This document shows, piece by piece, positions 11,419-21,318 of a stretch of 64,000 nt of DNA. Every line of letters starts with the position of its first letter. Position 1 is the first letter of the stretch. Below the pieces are notes generated by a model that saw nothing but the letters and a program-made list of their open reading frames with translations, made no database searches and was not told the origin of the DNA. Origin of the DNA: Ianthella basta (Eukaryota; Porifera; Demospongiae; Verongiida; Ianthellidae); contig OZ025879.1 in the NCBI GenBank assembly GCA_964019415.1, positions 2,794,794-2,858,793 of the forward strand. The letters run 5' to 3'. The position numbers and the translations under genes are program-made.

Positions 11419-14265
11419 CACATTACTGTATTCTGTATACTTTGTCACGTAAACACAGTGCAACTTAACTTATAAGTATTGTCACACACACTACAATTAT
11501 TTTCATGTATGATTGATTTCTTGTTTATATAGTGCAATTTTCCGAGTGTTTATAGCCATGTGATCATGTCATGTAAATGTGATGCAATCAAAATAACTCT
11601 ACTAATATGCACACATGTTGGGTGCCCTGAGGCACAAATGATTGGTAAATCACTAAACTTTGGGAGCATTTGGTAGTTGTAAACTGGACAAAATTTGCAA
11701 TTTAGCCAATAAATTGCAGGGTGGCAACACTGTGCTATCATTACATGGCAACACTCCACACATTTCCTATGCACATTTAGTTGCAGATGATTAGGACCAC
11801 ATGTGCAGGTTAAGAATTATACAATTCTGCATTATTGGCCAAAATTTAATGTGTGCATATATAATGGACAGCTTGATTATAATACTCTCAGAATACTACT
11901 AAACCTGTACCATGAAGATCGTTTTTGATTATAAAGGATCATGAGCATAATCACAGCAGGGGAGGAGTCCAATGGCTTGGACTCCTCACTGGTCTATAGG
12001 CCTATGATAGTGCATCTCCACATGGAATGTGGAAATCCACAGGAAATGTGATATCTCACCACTATCACATTTCCTGCAGTGCAGTGCCTTTCCTACCATA
12101 TAACATGTGCTGCAATGCCTTTGTTGGCAGCAAATCTTGCTATACACACGCATCACATACGTATACATGCCTCTATGTTTAGGCAGACATATACTGCCAA
12201 CAGTCATTGGACACTCCAATGTAGACCTCCTGCATTCCTTCCCCTTGATGCTTGGTGAGAAGTGTAAGCTGAAAGGAATATGCTACAAAGGCATTTTTAG
12301 TGAGTTGAGCTATATAGGTTGCTGCATGGAGTTGGGATCATCCCTATGTGAACTACGATGAATTTGGAATGCACTATTTATGGTGATGTATAGGTGCACA
12401 TCCTGACAATCCTGACAATCCTGACAATCCTGACAATATACGTAGTCATTTTCCTTGGGATATCCTGGGGATACATATTGGTCAGGATATGAAGAATTGC
12501 ATGAAACCCAATTATGGAATGGTCACTTCATCCTTTAGGCTAGTACACATGTCAGGTTTGTGTCTGGCTCCAACCTCATATCTCCTCCTCCCTTAGTTCA
12601 TCAATAGTTAGTTATGGTTGGATGGTTTCCTTTGCAACCAAAGTGCTGCATTCTAAAGGCTGCAATACATTTACATGCATGATTGCTAAGGTTGCTAAGC
12701 CCTTTATCTTCATCTGATATCACAGTCACTGTAGGGCATCCTTGGAAGCCAGTGCATGCATGTCCTGCTGCTGCTGTACGTGAAGAAGCTCATTTTTGTA
12801 TGATGTAGCTAGTATTAATGCTTTTTTGTTAATGGAGAGCATCAATTGCTGTTTTCATGTTTTGCTGATCATGAAAAGTTACAACATGGTTTAGTGCATG
12901 TCATATAACCAGCCATATACTATAAACATCAATTATTTCAAGATTATACACTACACCTGTACCATGCACTTGAGTCATCCCATACTCTATTCATGCTCTG
13001 ATGACATATCCTGCAGGGATAATATGTGCATACATATATGGTTTAAGAAGTGGAAATTTAAATCCATTGAAGGTCACGAAGTTATGCAATAACAGTTTTA
13101 ATTTAACATTGCCTGATGGAGTTCAGAGTTCCTATGTGTGCTACACTCCCATTCCATTGATCTCACCCTGGCCACTATTCCAGGATCCCTGTTCTTGTTT
13201 TCTGGCAGTTTCTACACTATTAATCCTATTAATTCTATTACCCTCACATGTATGCAGGCCAAGTGCCTCTTGTATGCCAGTGACTGGTTATGATCTTCAA
13301 TGAGGGCCAATCTTTGCTTGTATAACGTTAGTCCCAATTGTTATCCCTGAAGCTACATTCCTAAACAGTGTACCCAGCTTCAAATGCAGTTAACCATTGG
13401 TTGTCTGGGCTGAATGTATAAACCGCAGCTGGCTTTGGTGCAAGGGGTATGTGTATATATGATCTCCTTAATTGATCATTAATTTTCTGGAAATGTCTCA
13501 GAATCCAAGTTAGCATATAACTTGCAACTGTGCTGTGCTAAGGCTTTTTGTGTTGTAAAAGATGCTTATTATGTATGTAACAAGACTGAGCCAGCATGTC
13601 TTGATTAGAACACAATGTAAAAGGTTTAGCGATAAATGTATAAGTTCCACTTAATCCTTAATCAAGTTGCTAGCTAGGTCACCAAGAGCATATAATGATA
13701 CAATGCAGGAATGCATTTCAAATGCAGTATACACGTGTTGGGTTCTTGTGTGCATGGTTCACGTTATCATGTACATCTCCCTCTCCTTATAAGTACATGT
13801 ACTATCTGCATGGCTTTTGGTTGAGAGGTTTCCTTTTGTAACTAGAACATGCAGCTCTGCATTCTGGAGGCTGCCCCATGCAAGATTGCTTAACACTGTT
13901 AGATGTTGTTCATCCAACGTCCACGCAGTGCATGATGCATGCTCTGGTTGTCATTCGCATCTGCATTCTAGGAAGTGTCTGCATGCACACTTCCTCAACG
14001 TTTCCCTTGCCCATCAGCAGATTCCATGGCCCAGAACATTTCATGCAGTGCATGAATGAAGAAGGACACAGTAGAATTATACAATGAACAACATCATAGA
14101 GTATACAGGTACATGGTATAGTAGCAACAGCAATACAATAATACAATCTTAGCTAATCACCCATATATATACATTGTAACATAATTATGCATATCTGCAC
14201 ACAACACTATAGTATGAGAGGTAAGTTCATTGCAGTAAGCCACTGCAACGGCCAGGCTGGGCTAG
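11419..14265. other. Intergenic between subfamily-B receptors
   Basis: No protein gene is supported over 2.8 kb. There is a short 9-bp tandem repeat at 12402-12437. Two copies of the noncoding block shared with 9430 and 25093 lie at about 12545-12715 and 13790-13910. The rest is AT-rich, with frequent TGCATG. Confidence 0.45.
12402..12437. repeat. 9-bp tandem repeat (CCTGACAAT), four copies
   Basis: CCTGACAAT is repeated four times head to tail with no mismatch. It lies between two receptor genes with no link to a coding frame. Confidence 0.8.
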
Positions 14266-14715
14266 GTTGAACAAAGGCTAATCACTGGATATTACGCCTA
14301 CCAGCCTTCTACACCGAAGTGTTTCAGGAGGCTGGGGGGCTGGAGCCCTATTGATGGCAACCAGTGATCGCCCTCCCCCATTACTAGTCATCCTATATAA
14401 AGATGGAAGAGCCACATAACTTGACTCATGACTTATATAGCTTTCCCCCATTAATATTCACTCTTGTTGAAACCACAAGTGTTTCACTGGTGGCGGATAC
14501 AAGAGTGACTAGTCATCCTGCATCCCATCAGTACGCCACACTGATGAGCCCCAATCAGGGCGAAACAGCTGTCTGTGGCTCTTCCATCTTTGTAGGATGA
14601 CTAGTAATGGGGGAGGGCGATCACTGGTTGCCATCAATAGGGCTCCGGCCCCCCAGCCACCTGAAACACTTTGGTATAGAAGGCTGGTAGGGGTAATATC
14701 CAGCCTTTGTTCAAC
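14266..14715 (+). mobile_element. Inverted-repeat element carrying a hammerhead ribozyme
   Basis: Two long arms, 14266-14416 and 14574-14715, are reverse complements with a few mismatches and one short indel. They flank about 157 bp. The inner end of the right arm is the 3' strand of hammerhead stem I. The left arm's homology stops at the base complementary to the first nucleotide after the predicted cleavage site. There is no coding sequence. The inner segment holds a second imperfect hairpin (CACTCTTGT with ACAAGAGTG). The layout resembles the inverted, partly duplicated ends of Penelope-like elements and non-autonomous retrozymes (established families); exact assignment is inference. No clear target duplication is seen. 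Confidence 0.7.
14535..14579 (+). ncRNA. Hammerhead ribozyme, complete type I core
   Basis: Stem I: GCCACA (14535-14540) pairs perfectly with TGTGGC (14574-14579). The core CTGATGA is at 14541-14547. Stem II is GCCC (14548-14551) with GGGC (14558-14561), closing a CAATCA loop. GAAAC is at 14562-14566. Stem III is minimal, with A15.1-U16.1 and C15.2-G16.2 around AGCT. Cleavage is predicted after the C of GTC at 14573. All invariant hammerhead nucleotides are present. Type I hammerheads with a very short stem III are typical of animal retroelement ribozymes, which often act as dimers. Self-cleavage is predicted, not shown. Confidence 0.85.
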
Positions 14716-15071
14716 TGTATAGTATGTTCAGTATTTGATTTTATGTGTGCAGATATACATGCATGTGTTAATACGCATTGCTTGTAGCTACATTTATATA
14801 GTCAATTTATGTATGGCAGACATTATGTAACTGACTGCCTGTGGGTTACTAAATTGATAGTTCGCAAATTGATTATGAATACTTCAAAAGAAATGATGCA
14901 TGTGCAGTGCCATGTTGGGCATCTACTTGCCATTGACACTGCTTCATCTCACTTCCTGCAATTGTATTACAACAGCTGCGGGCATGATGTATTGTCCGGG
15001 TGCTTCTTTTATATGTATTCCCAGTGTATGCATAAGCTTTTAACATGTGGCCCGACCAGCACTTCAGGACC

Positions 15072-16013
15072 ATGGCTAATATCAGCTCCAATGCTTCAGA
15101 AGTTGATCTTCTGGGTCGGCGTGTAGTCACAGGGGTGTTTCTGACCCTGGTGATAACAGTTGTAACAGTGGATATTGTGGTTATTGCAGCTCTCTTCGCA
15201 AACACTCAGCTGAACAGGACTGTACGTTTCATAGTGGTCAACCTTCTCCTGGGTAGTATTATTGTAGCTTTTGCAGCCATCATCTTTCACTCCTTCTATG
15301 GTGCAGCAGTGGCATGGCGGGTTTTAGTTGATCTGCAAGTCTACACAAGACTATGTCAAAGTGCTGTATTTCTGTTTTTTTTTGGAGGAGCAGGAAGATT
15401 CATCTTTACTACCCTCTATGCCACAACAGTCTTTGTATTGGTGAGGTTCTGGAATAAGCCCACCATTGAGCCTAGAAACACCAAATACTTCATTGTCACT
15501 GGTGTCATCATTTGGATTGTTGCATTTTTTGGAGCAGCTCCAGTCATTTCAAGAGAACTGGTGACGTCACTGTGTGTTACAAGCATCCAACAAATTGACA
15601 TCGGCTTTTATGCTTATCTTTCCAGTCACATATTTTTCTTCTCCCTTCTCCCTGCTATCCTATCATTTACTCTTTTAACCATAAGTTCATGTTACCTCAA
15701 GCAGGCTCTAGCCAACAGCCCAGGTGCAAAGAAGACATCAAAGCCAATGCTAAAGTTTGGGTTCTTTCTTTTGCTGGGCCAGGGCTTCAACATTGTTGGC
15801 TCAATCATTGCGCCATTCTTAACTCTCATTACCGCAGAGCTGACTGAGGGTATTCCTGCTGTCCTGGTCAATGTGTGCATTTTTGACTTGTCCCTCATCC
15901 CTCTTCCAATACTGGCTGCTCTGTTCTTCACATCTGTGTGGGAAAAACTGAGAATGTACATCTTCTGTTGTTGTTGCCATCCTAAGCCCGTATCTAGCAA
16001 GACAGTACCTTAA
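15072..16013 (+). CDS. Seven-transmembrane receptor, subfamily B, copy 2
   Basis: A 313-residue receptor starting MANISSNASEVD, with two N-glycosylation sequons. The frame is open from 15045, but the start at 15072 lies in GACCATGGC right after a CACTTCAG acceptor-like motif, as in its relatives. TM3 carries FFFGGAGRFIFTTLYATT and RFWNKP. PRNTKYF precedes TM4. Extracellular loop 2 keeps its Cys (SLCVTSIQ). TM7 reads IFDLSLIPLPIL. The tail has four Cys in a row followed by HPKPVSSKT. It differs from the other B genes in loop 3 (LKQALANSPGAKKTSKPM) and extracellular loop 1 (VAWRVLVDLQVY). The hammerhead element lies about 350 bp upstream. Confidence 0.85.
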   Translation: MANISSNASEVDLLGRRVVTGVFLTLVITVVTVDIVVIAALFANTQLNRTVRFIVVNLLLGSIIVAFAAIIFHSFYGAAVAWRVLVDLQVYTRLCQSAVFLFFFGGAGRFIFTTLYATTVFVLVRFWNKPTIEPRNTKYFIVTGVIIWIVAFFGAAPVISRELVTSLCVTSIQQIDIGFYAYLSSHIFFFSLLPAILSFTLLTISSCYLKQALANSPGAKKTSKPMLKFGFFLLLGQGFNIVGSIIAPFLTLITAELTEGIPAVLVNVCIFDLSLIPLPILAALFFTSVWEKLRMYIFCCCCHPKPVSSKTVP

Positions 16014-16433
16014 CCGTATCCAGTGTGTTTTGGTATGCACCGTATACATAGTCACATACAAGTTAACCAAGTTATTGTTTGTATTGGTGATGCATCTGTT
16101 GATGCCATTATGGGTATTTACCTGCAAAGCGGAACACTAATGCATCTAACATCTATTACTATAATTATTTTATCATCATAGTTTTATCATTTTATTATTT
16201 AAATTATGAAGCTGCATGCTGTTCACAACAAGTCAATCCTAGATTACAGACATTCAAATTATGATACTCCTCTCTCATCATGCTTATACATGCAAGCAAC
16301 AGTGCGATAGTGTGAGTTTCATTAATTCATTGTGTATGGACTTCTATCATGTTAATCACACTTCAGATTGCTAGGTAATGTAGTACTGTGTCTTATTTAT
16401 AATGGAGACGGTCTAGTATGTAGTAGCATGTGC

Positions 16434-16517
<84 letters not shown>

Positions 16518-17418
16518 ATACCGTATATGCCTGTGACTGCAAGTCATTGCCAGTGATAACAGCGTACACCTAGACAGGAACACTGTTCACTGTAGCAGTA
16601 CATGGTCCAATGTTGAAGATGCTGGATAATGGGCCATGTACAGCTTGCATTCCACAAAGTATACAAAGCTTACTGAGGTAAGTCTAACCTTATTCCAGAA
16701 TATGATTGATGAAGAGAAGTAGCGATAGTACCGTGTCTCCAGGAAAATACATACACCCTATAGTATTATACCGTAGGGAAATGATCAGAAACAAGGAATT
16801 CAAAGGACAGTGCACATTCTCAGCATTGTATAGATATTCTTGGATGTATTTATACCTATTCACCATGCATACATCTGGCAACATGTTAATGCAATCAGTA
16901 CGAACTTCTGTAATTCAAAGGTGCATATTATTCAAAATACCTGGCAAGCAGTGCAACAATGAACAAAGTCAGTGCTGCTGCTCAATCAGAATACATGCAC
17001 ACATACACATGTAAATGATTTATATACATAGAAAAACATATAACTGGTGACCAAAGATCATATCCCATAAAACAGACTACAGGACAGATGTATGCACACA
17101 TGATTGACTATAGTGCACTGCATGTGGTTCTAAAGCTAGCGATGCACAAACAGTGAATATATTCAATTTAAAGGAAACCATAGCTTTGGCACACTCTCCA
17201 TGTTGGGCATCTTTTAGCTATTAACACTTATTCACAATGTCTGTGCATGGCACACATGAGCACACTAGCATGACACGAGATCCTGGTGTAGCTGTCAGAT
17301 TCACACCTACTTATAAGACTTAATTGAAATGGTGTAAGTTGGTGGCCTATACACCATGCAGCTTCCACCATAATTAATGCATAAACTGCACATGCTGCCC
17401 GACCAGCACTTCAGGACC
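16014..17418. other. Intergenic with a (GT)n tract
   Basis: A 77-base (GT)n microsatellite lies at 16439-16515. The remainder is AT-rich and I see no gene, RNA or mobile element in it. Confidence 0.5.
16439..16515. repeat. (GT)n microsatellite
   Basis: Uninterrupted GT dinucleotides over 77 bases. Confidence 0.98.
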
Positions 17419-18363
17419 ATGGCTAATATCAGCTCCAATGCTTCAGAGTTTGTTTCTCTGACTCGTGGTGTAGTGACAGGGGTGTTTCTGACCCTGGTGA
17501 TAGCAATTGTAGTAGTGGACATCCTGGTTATCGCAGCTCTCTTCACAAATACTCAGCTCAATAGGACTGTGCGTTTCATATTGGTTAACCTCCTCCTGGC
17601 TGGTATCGGTGCAGGTGTTTCTACTATTATCTTTCACTCCTACTACAGTGCATTTGTGTGGGGGTTTACTGTTGATCTTCAAGTCTTTGCTGGGCTCTGT
17701 CAATGTGCTGCCTTTCTCTATATGTTTGGAGGAGCAGGAAGACTCCTCTTTACTACCCTCTATGCCACAACAGTCTTTGTGCTGGTGAGATTCTGGAATA
17801 AACCCACCATTGAGGCTAGGAACACCAAGTACTTCATGGTCACTGCTGTCATCATTTGGATTGTTGCATTTCTTGGAGCAGCTCCACTCATTTCAAGAGA
17901 TATTGTGAAATCACTGTGTGTTACAAACCTCCAGCGTTTCGATTCCGGCTTTTTCACTTATCTTTCAATACACATAGTTGTCTTCTCACTTCTCTCTGCT
18001 GTTCTATCGATCACTCTTTTGATTGTGAGTGCATGTTACCTCAGGCGAGCTGTAGTCAACAGTCCAAGTGCAAAGAAGATGTCAAAGTCAATGCTTCAGT
18101 TTGGGTTCTTTCTCTTACTAGGGCAGGGCTTCAACATTGCTGGGCAAATCCTCATTCCTATGCTGGGTCTCACTACTGCAGTGCTAACTGATGATTTTCC
18201 TGCTCTCCTGCTGAATGTATGCATTTTTGACCTGCTACTTATCCCAACTCCCATATTGGTTGCACTGTTCTTTACATCCATCAGGAAGAAGGTGAAGAAA
18301 TTAATGTGGACCTTCTGTTGTTGTTGTTGCCATCATCACACACCCAACAGAGCAGGACCTTGA
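17419..18363 (+). CDS. Seven-transmembrane receptor, subfamily B, copy 3
   Basis: A 314-residue receptor, closest at its N-terminus to the gene at 15072 (MANISSNASEF). The frame opens at 17377, but the ATG at 17419 has the conserved GACCATGGC context behind CACTTCAG. Distinctive changes are LYMFGGAGRLLFTTLYATT in TM3, RFWNKPTIEARNTKYFM (Ala for the usual Pro), an extra Cys pair at the start of TM3 (LCQCAAF), and loop 2 SLCVTNLQRFDSGFF. TM7 reads IFDLLLIPTPIL. Five consecutive Cys open the tail, followed by HHHTPN, so multiple palmitoylation is possible. No frame breaks. Confidence 0.85.
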   Translation: MANISSNASEFVSLTRGVVTGVFLTLVIAIVVVDILVIAALFTNTQLNRTVRFILVNLLLAGIGAGVSTIIFHSYYSAFVWGFTVDLQVFAGLCQCAAFLYMFGGAGRLLFTTLYATTVFVLVRFWNKPTIEARNTKYFMVTAVIIWIVAFLGAAPLISRDIVKSLCVTNLQRFDSGFFTYLSIHIVVFSLLSAVLSITLLIVSACYLRRAVVNSPSAKKMSKSMLQFGFFLLLGQGFNIAGQILIPMLGLTTAVLTDDFPALLLNVCIFDLLLIPTPILVALFFTSIRKKVKKLMWTFCCCCCHHHTPNRAGP

Positions 18364-19044
18364 TTATACCATTGTTATTGGGTGTATTGTACTTTGTCAT
18401 GTGAATAGGTTGCCATTGTACTATAAATAATGGACACACCTGCATGCATGCAAAATGTGCTGATATACACTGAATTGCATGGTGACCTCAGTCCCCCCCC
18501 CCCCCGAAGAATCACCTAAGTACAGCATGCTGTATTCGATCCTGAATAACCATCAGATGACCATTCGATGCAATGCTATTTCCAAATCACCCAATCTATG
18601 CCCCAGGGTCAGCCAATTTCCATGTAAAACTTAAGTATACGTATATATAAAAGAATTACAGGCATGTGAAAATACATTTACAAGAAGCTAGAGTAGGAAG
18701 TGTGTCAAGGCTGCGCAGAGTGCATGCAGAAATGAAGATGAGAGGAAATCTCTTTGACAGGAAGTGGTAATACAAATGTTGAACTGTTTGACAGATAGTT
18801 GAAGCAAGAAATCTATAATTATGTATGCTTATTGCAAAGGTCATGCAGTTCAATGCTGCATGTGTCACAGTTTAATTGCTAAGCCTACTTGCCTGTGGGT
18901 CACAGGAATCCTACATCTTTCGATATTATGCAGTATCTTGTCGACTATAGAACTTCTCATTATAGTTATCATGCATCAATTCGTCCTTCAAATTCATTTT
19001 GTACATGCGACTACAAATCGTGACTAGCTGCAGGCTGCCTATAA
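18364..19044. other. Intergenic
   Basis: Contains a C-run near 18493 and AT-rich sequence. No gene is visible. Confidence 0.5.
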
Positions 19045-19161
19045 GTGATACTTGCTATTAGCGGAAACACCATCTGCATAAGTAACATGCGGTACCATCC
19101 TTTGGAAGCATATCCCTGGGTCTCGGTGTGTGAGCAAGAGTTCTGCTTGTTCCACAACGAC

Positions 19162-20124
19162 ATGGACAACGTCTCTGCAAACGACTCTGGCGCAGACAAT
19201 GTGGCCGCTTTAACAGGAACTGCTACTGTTCACGCAGTGTTACTACTCATCGTACTTACCAACACATTGTTCAATTGTGTAATCATTGCAGCCTTGATTG
19301 ATAGGGACAACTCTGAACTGGTGCGCAGCATCCGCGTGATCCTGGTCAACATCCTTGCAGCCTCTATCCTAGGTGCTTTGGCCTCTGCAATGTACCACAC
19401 ATCATCACCTGTGCTCCGACTAGGCGAATCAGATACAGTCCATGGACCACCATTGTGCCATTCTCTTGCATTTCTCACTGATACAAGCAGTACTGGCCGT
19501 GTACTGTTTGCAGCATACTACGGTGTGACTGTCTTCATTGTGGTACACTATTGGCACCAGCCAGTGCTTGCACCCAGGAACACAAAGTACTTTATCATTG
19601 CATCTGCATTTGTGTGGCTACTGGCAATAGCAGCGGGTGTCCCTTCACTATTCTCTGACGAAATTACTGCATCTGGCCACAGCAATGGCACAGAAGGTAT
19701 CAGTTTTCATTTTACACTTCACGTTACCGTGCCTTACTTTTTGGTGTCCAGTATTCCAATATTCATTACACCTGTTATCTTGATCGAGACATCATGCTAC
19801 ATTAAAAAGAAGACCATTGGAGACCACAAGGATGGAAAGAAAGCGCTTGTCAAGTTTGGACTCTTCCTCATGATCATCCAAGGTGTTAATGCCTTTGCAC
19901 AAATTGTGGTACCACTGCTGGCTATTGGAATTAGAAGCATGAAATTGCATGCTCTGGCACTTCTGATATCAGTTGCTCTGTCTGATCTATCCCGGATCCC
20001 AACAAGTGTATTGATAATATCATTCTTCAAGCCAGTGCGCGATAAGGTGAAGAGATATTGCTTTGTTGGATGTAAGCATGCAAGAAGCCTCAGCTTTACT
20101 ACTAGTAGCAGCAATAATGCATGA
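19162..20124 (+). CDS. Seven-transmembrane receptor, subfamily A, diverged copy
   Basis: A 320-residue receptor if translation starts at MDNVSANDS (19162), the position aligning with the genes at 2196 and 5180. The frame stays open to 19045, which would add 39 residues. The splice-acceptor AG found just before the ATG in its relatives is changed here (CCACAACGAC), so an upstream start is a real alternative. HYWHQP replaces HFWNKP, then PRNTKYF; TM7 has DLSRIPTS. Cys opens TM3 (PPLCHSL), but extracellular loop 2 has no Cys, so the usual disulfide cannot form as in its sisters. The tail lacks the CCC cluster and ends in a Ser/Thr-rich stretch, suggesting different desensitisation or membrane anchoring (inference). 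It stands apart from its subfamily, among B genes. Confidence 0.8.
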   Translation: MDNVSANDSGADNVAALTGTATVHAVLLLIVLTNTLFNCVIIAALIDRDNSELVRSIRVILVNILAASILGALASAMYHTSSPVLRLGESDTVHGPPLCHSLAFLTDTSSTGRVLFAAYYGVTVFIVVHYWHQPVLAPRNTKYFIIASAFVWLLAIAAGVPSLFSDEITASGHSNGTEGISFHFTLHVTVPYFLVSSIPIFITPVILIETSCYIKKKTIGDHKDGKKALVKFGLFLMIIQGVNAFAQIVVPLLAIGIRSMKLHALALLISVALSDLSRIPTSVLIISFFKPVRDKVKRYCFVGCKHARSLSFTTSSSNNA

Positions 20125-21195
20125 CATCAGCATTGACTGTATGACCCTACGGGCATGCATGCATGGACATGACACTGTATTCTCAGCTGCACATATATCT
20201 ATAATTACTGTAACGTGACATGAAAGTTGCATACATATATGCAACTACTGTATCTGCATTTATCTATGCTTCAGCTGCTTTTATCACTGTACACTTCAAG
20301 CTGTAGTGACTTACTGCATGCAGGGGTGGATTCTGCAAACTGTATATTAGTACCGGATATGCATAACATCTGTATGGAACATATGAATGTGAATGTTTTA
20401 TGATGTTCAACTTTGTTCACACTTATCTGTGTTCACAAAATTCCAACATATTTATATTGACAAAAACATTTGATTGAACAAGTTGAGCATACATGTCTGA
20501 TTGACCTAGTCATTCAGACCTTTTCAGTTCTGTAACACACTGTAATGCTATACTGACTGTCCATCAGTTGTGCACTGCGTATACATAGGTGTGTACTGCA
20601 ACTGTGGCATACGTACTACTGGAACTATAGCATGAAGCCATAAAACTCAGTGCGCACAGTCGGAAACGATGTAGGGGACCGCCTGTGACAGCCCCCATAA
20701 GAATTGCTTTTTATTCTCCACCTCTTGCCGTGTACACTGAACACGGACCATCTCAATCCCCTTCAATCCACACCTTTAATCCAGCTACCGTCTCTAGTGA
20801 TTAAATGACCTCAAGGCTGATACTACTGCTTGTACCACCCATATCCTGGCATGCACACTTTAGTGGCAAGGTATTCACTCAACTCTTGTACAGGTAAGCA
20901 AAGGGACCCACAATATGTTTATAGTGAGTTTAAAGAGAGGGTATTATCATGCAGTGGAGAGTTGTGAACTTCAACACCAATAGTATATACACTTTTGTTG
21001 TTAGTACAATTTTGACTTATGTGCCCACTTAATTTCCTCTGTATAATATTATAGAGGATGTGATAAGCCTAAATCAGGTGAATTGACTGATTGAAATGCA
21101 AGCTAGGAAGTGGACCTAACTTCATGGACACTGCATGGACAGTGGCTATGTAGCTCAGATTATTGATGTGTGGACAGTCATAAAGGCATTTACTT
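20125..21195. other. Intergenic, 5' side of the LINE
   Basis: AT-rich, with no recognisable gene. Bases 20640-20900 are less AT-rich and could be repeat-derived, but I could not assign them. Confidence 0.4.
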
Positions 21196-21318
21196 ATGGG
21201 TCATGGTTGTCAAGACAATAGCAAATCTCTTACCAATGCATGTGTGTGTGTGTGTGTGTGGGGGGGGGGGGGGATCGTGTTGTGCAACCTCCCCGTGGTG
21301 ATCCCTGGTTCCTGGACT

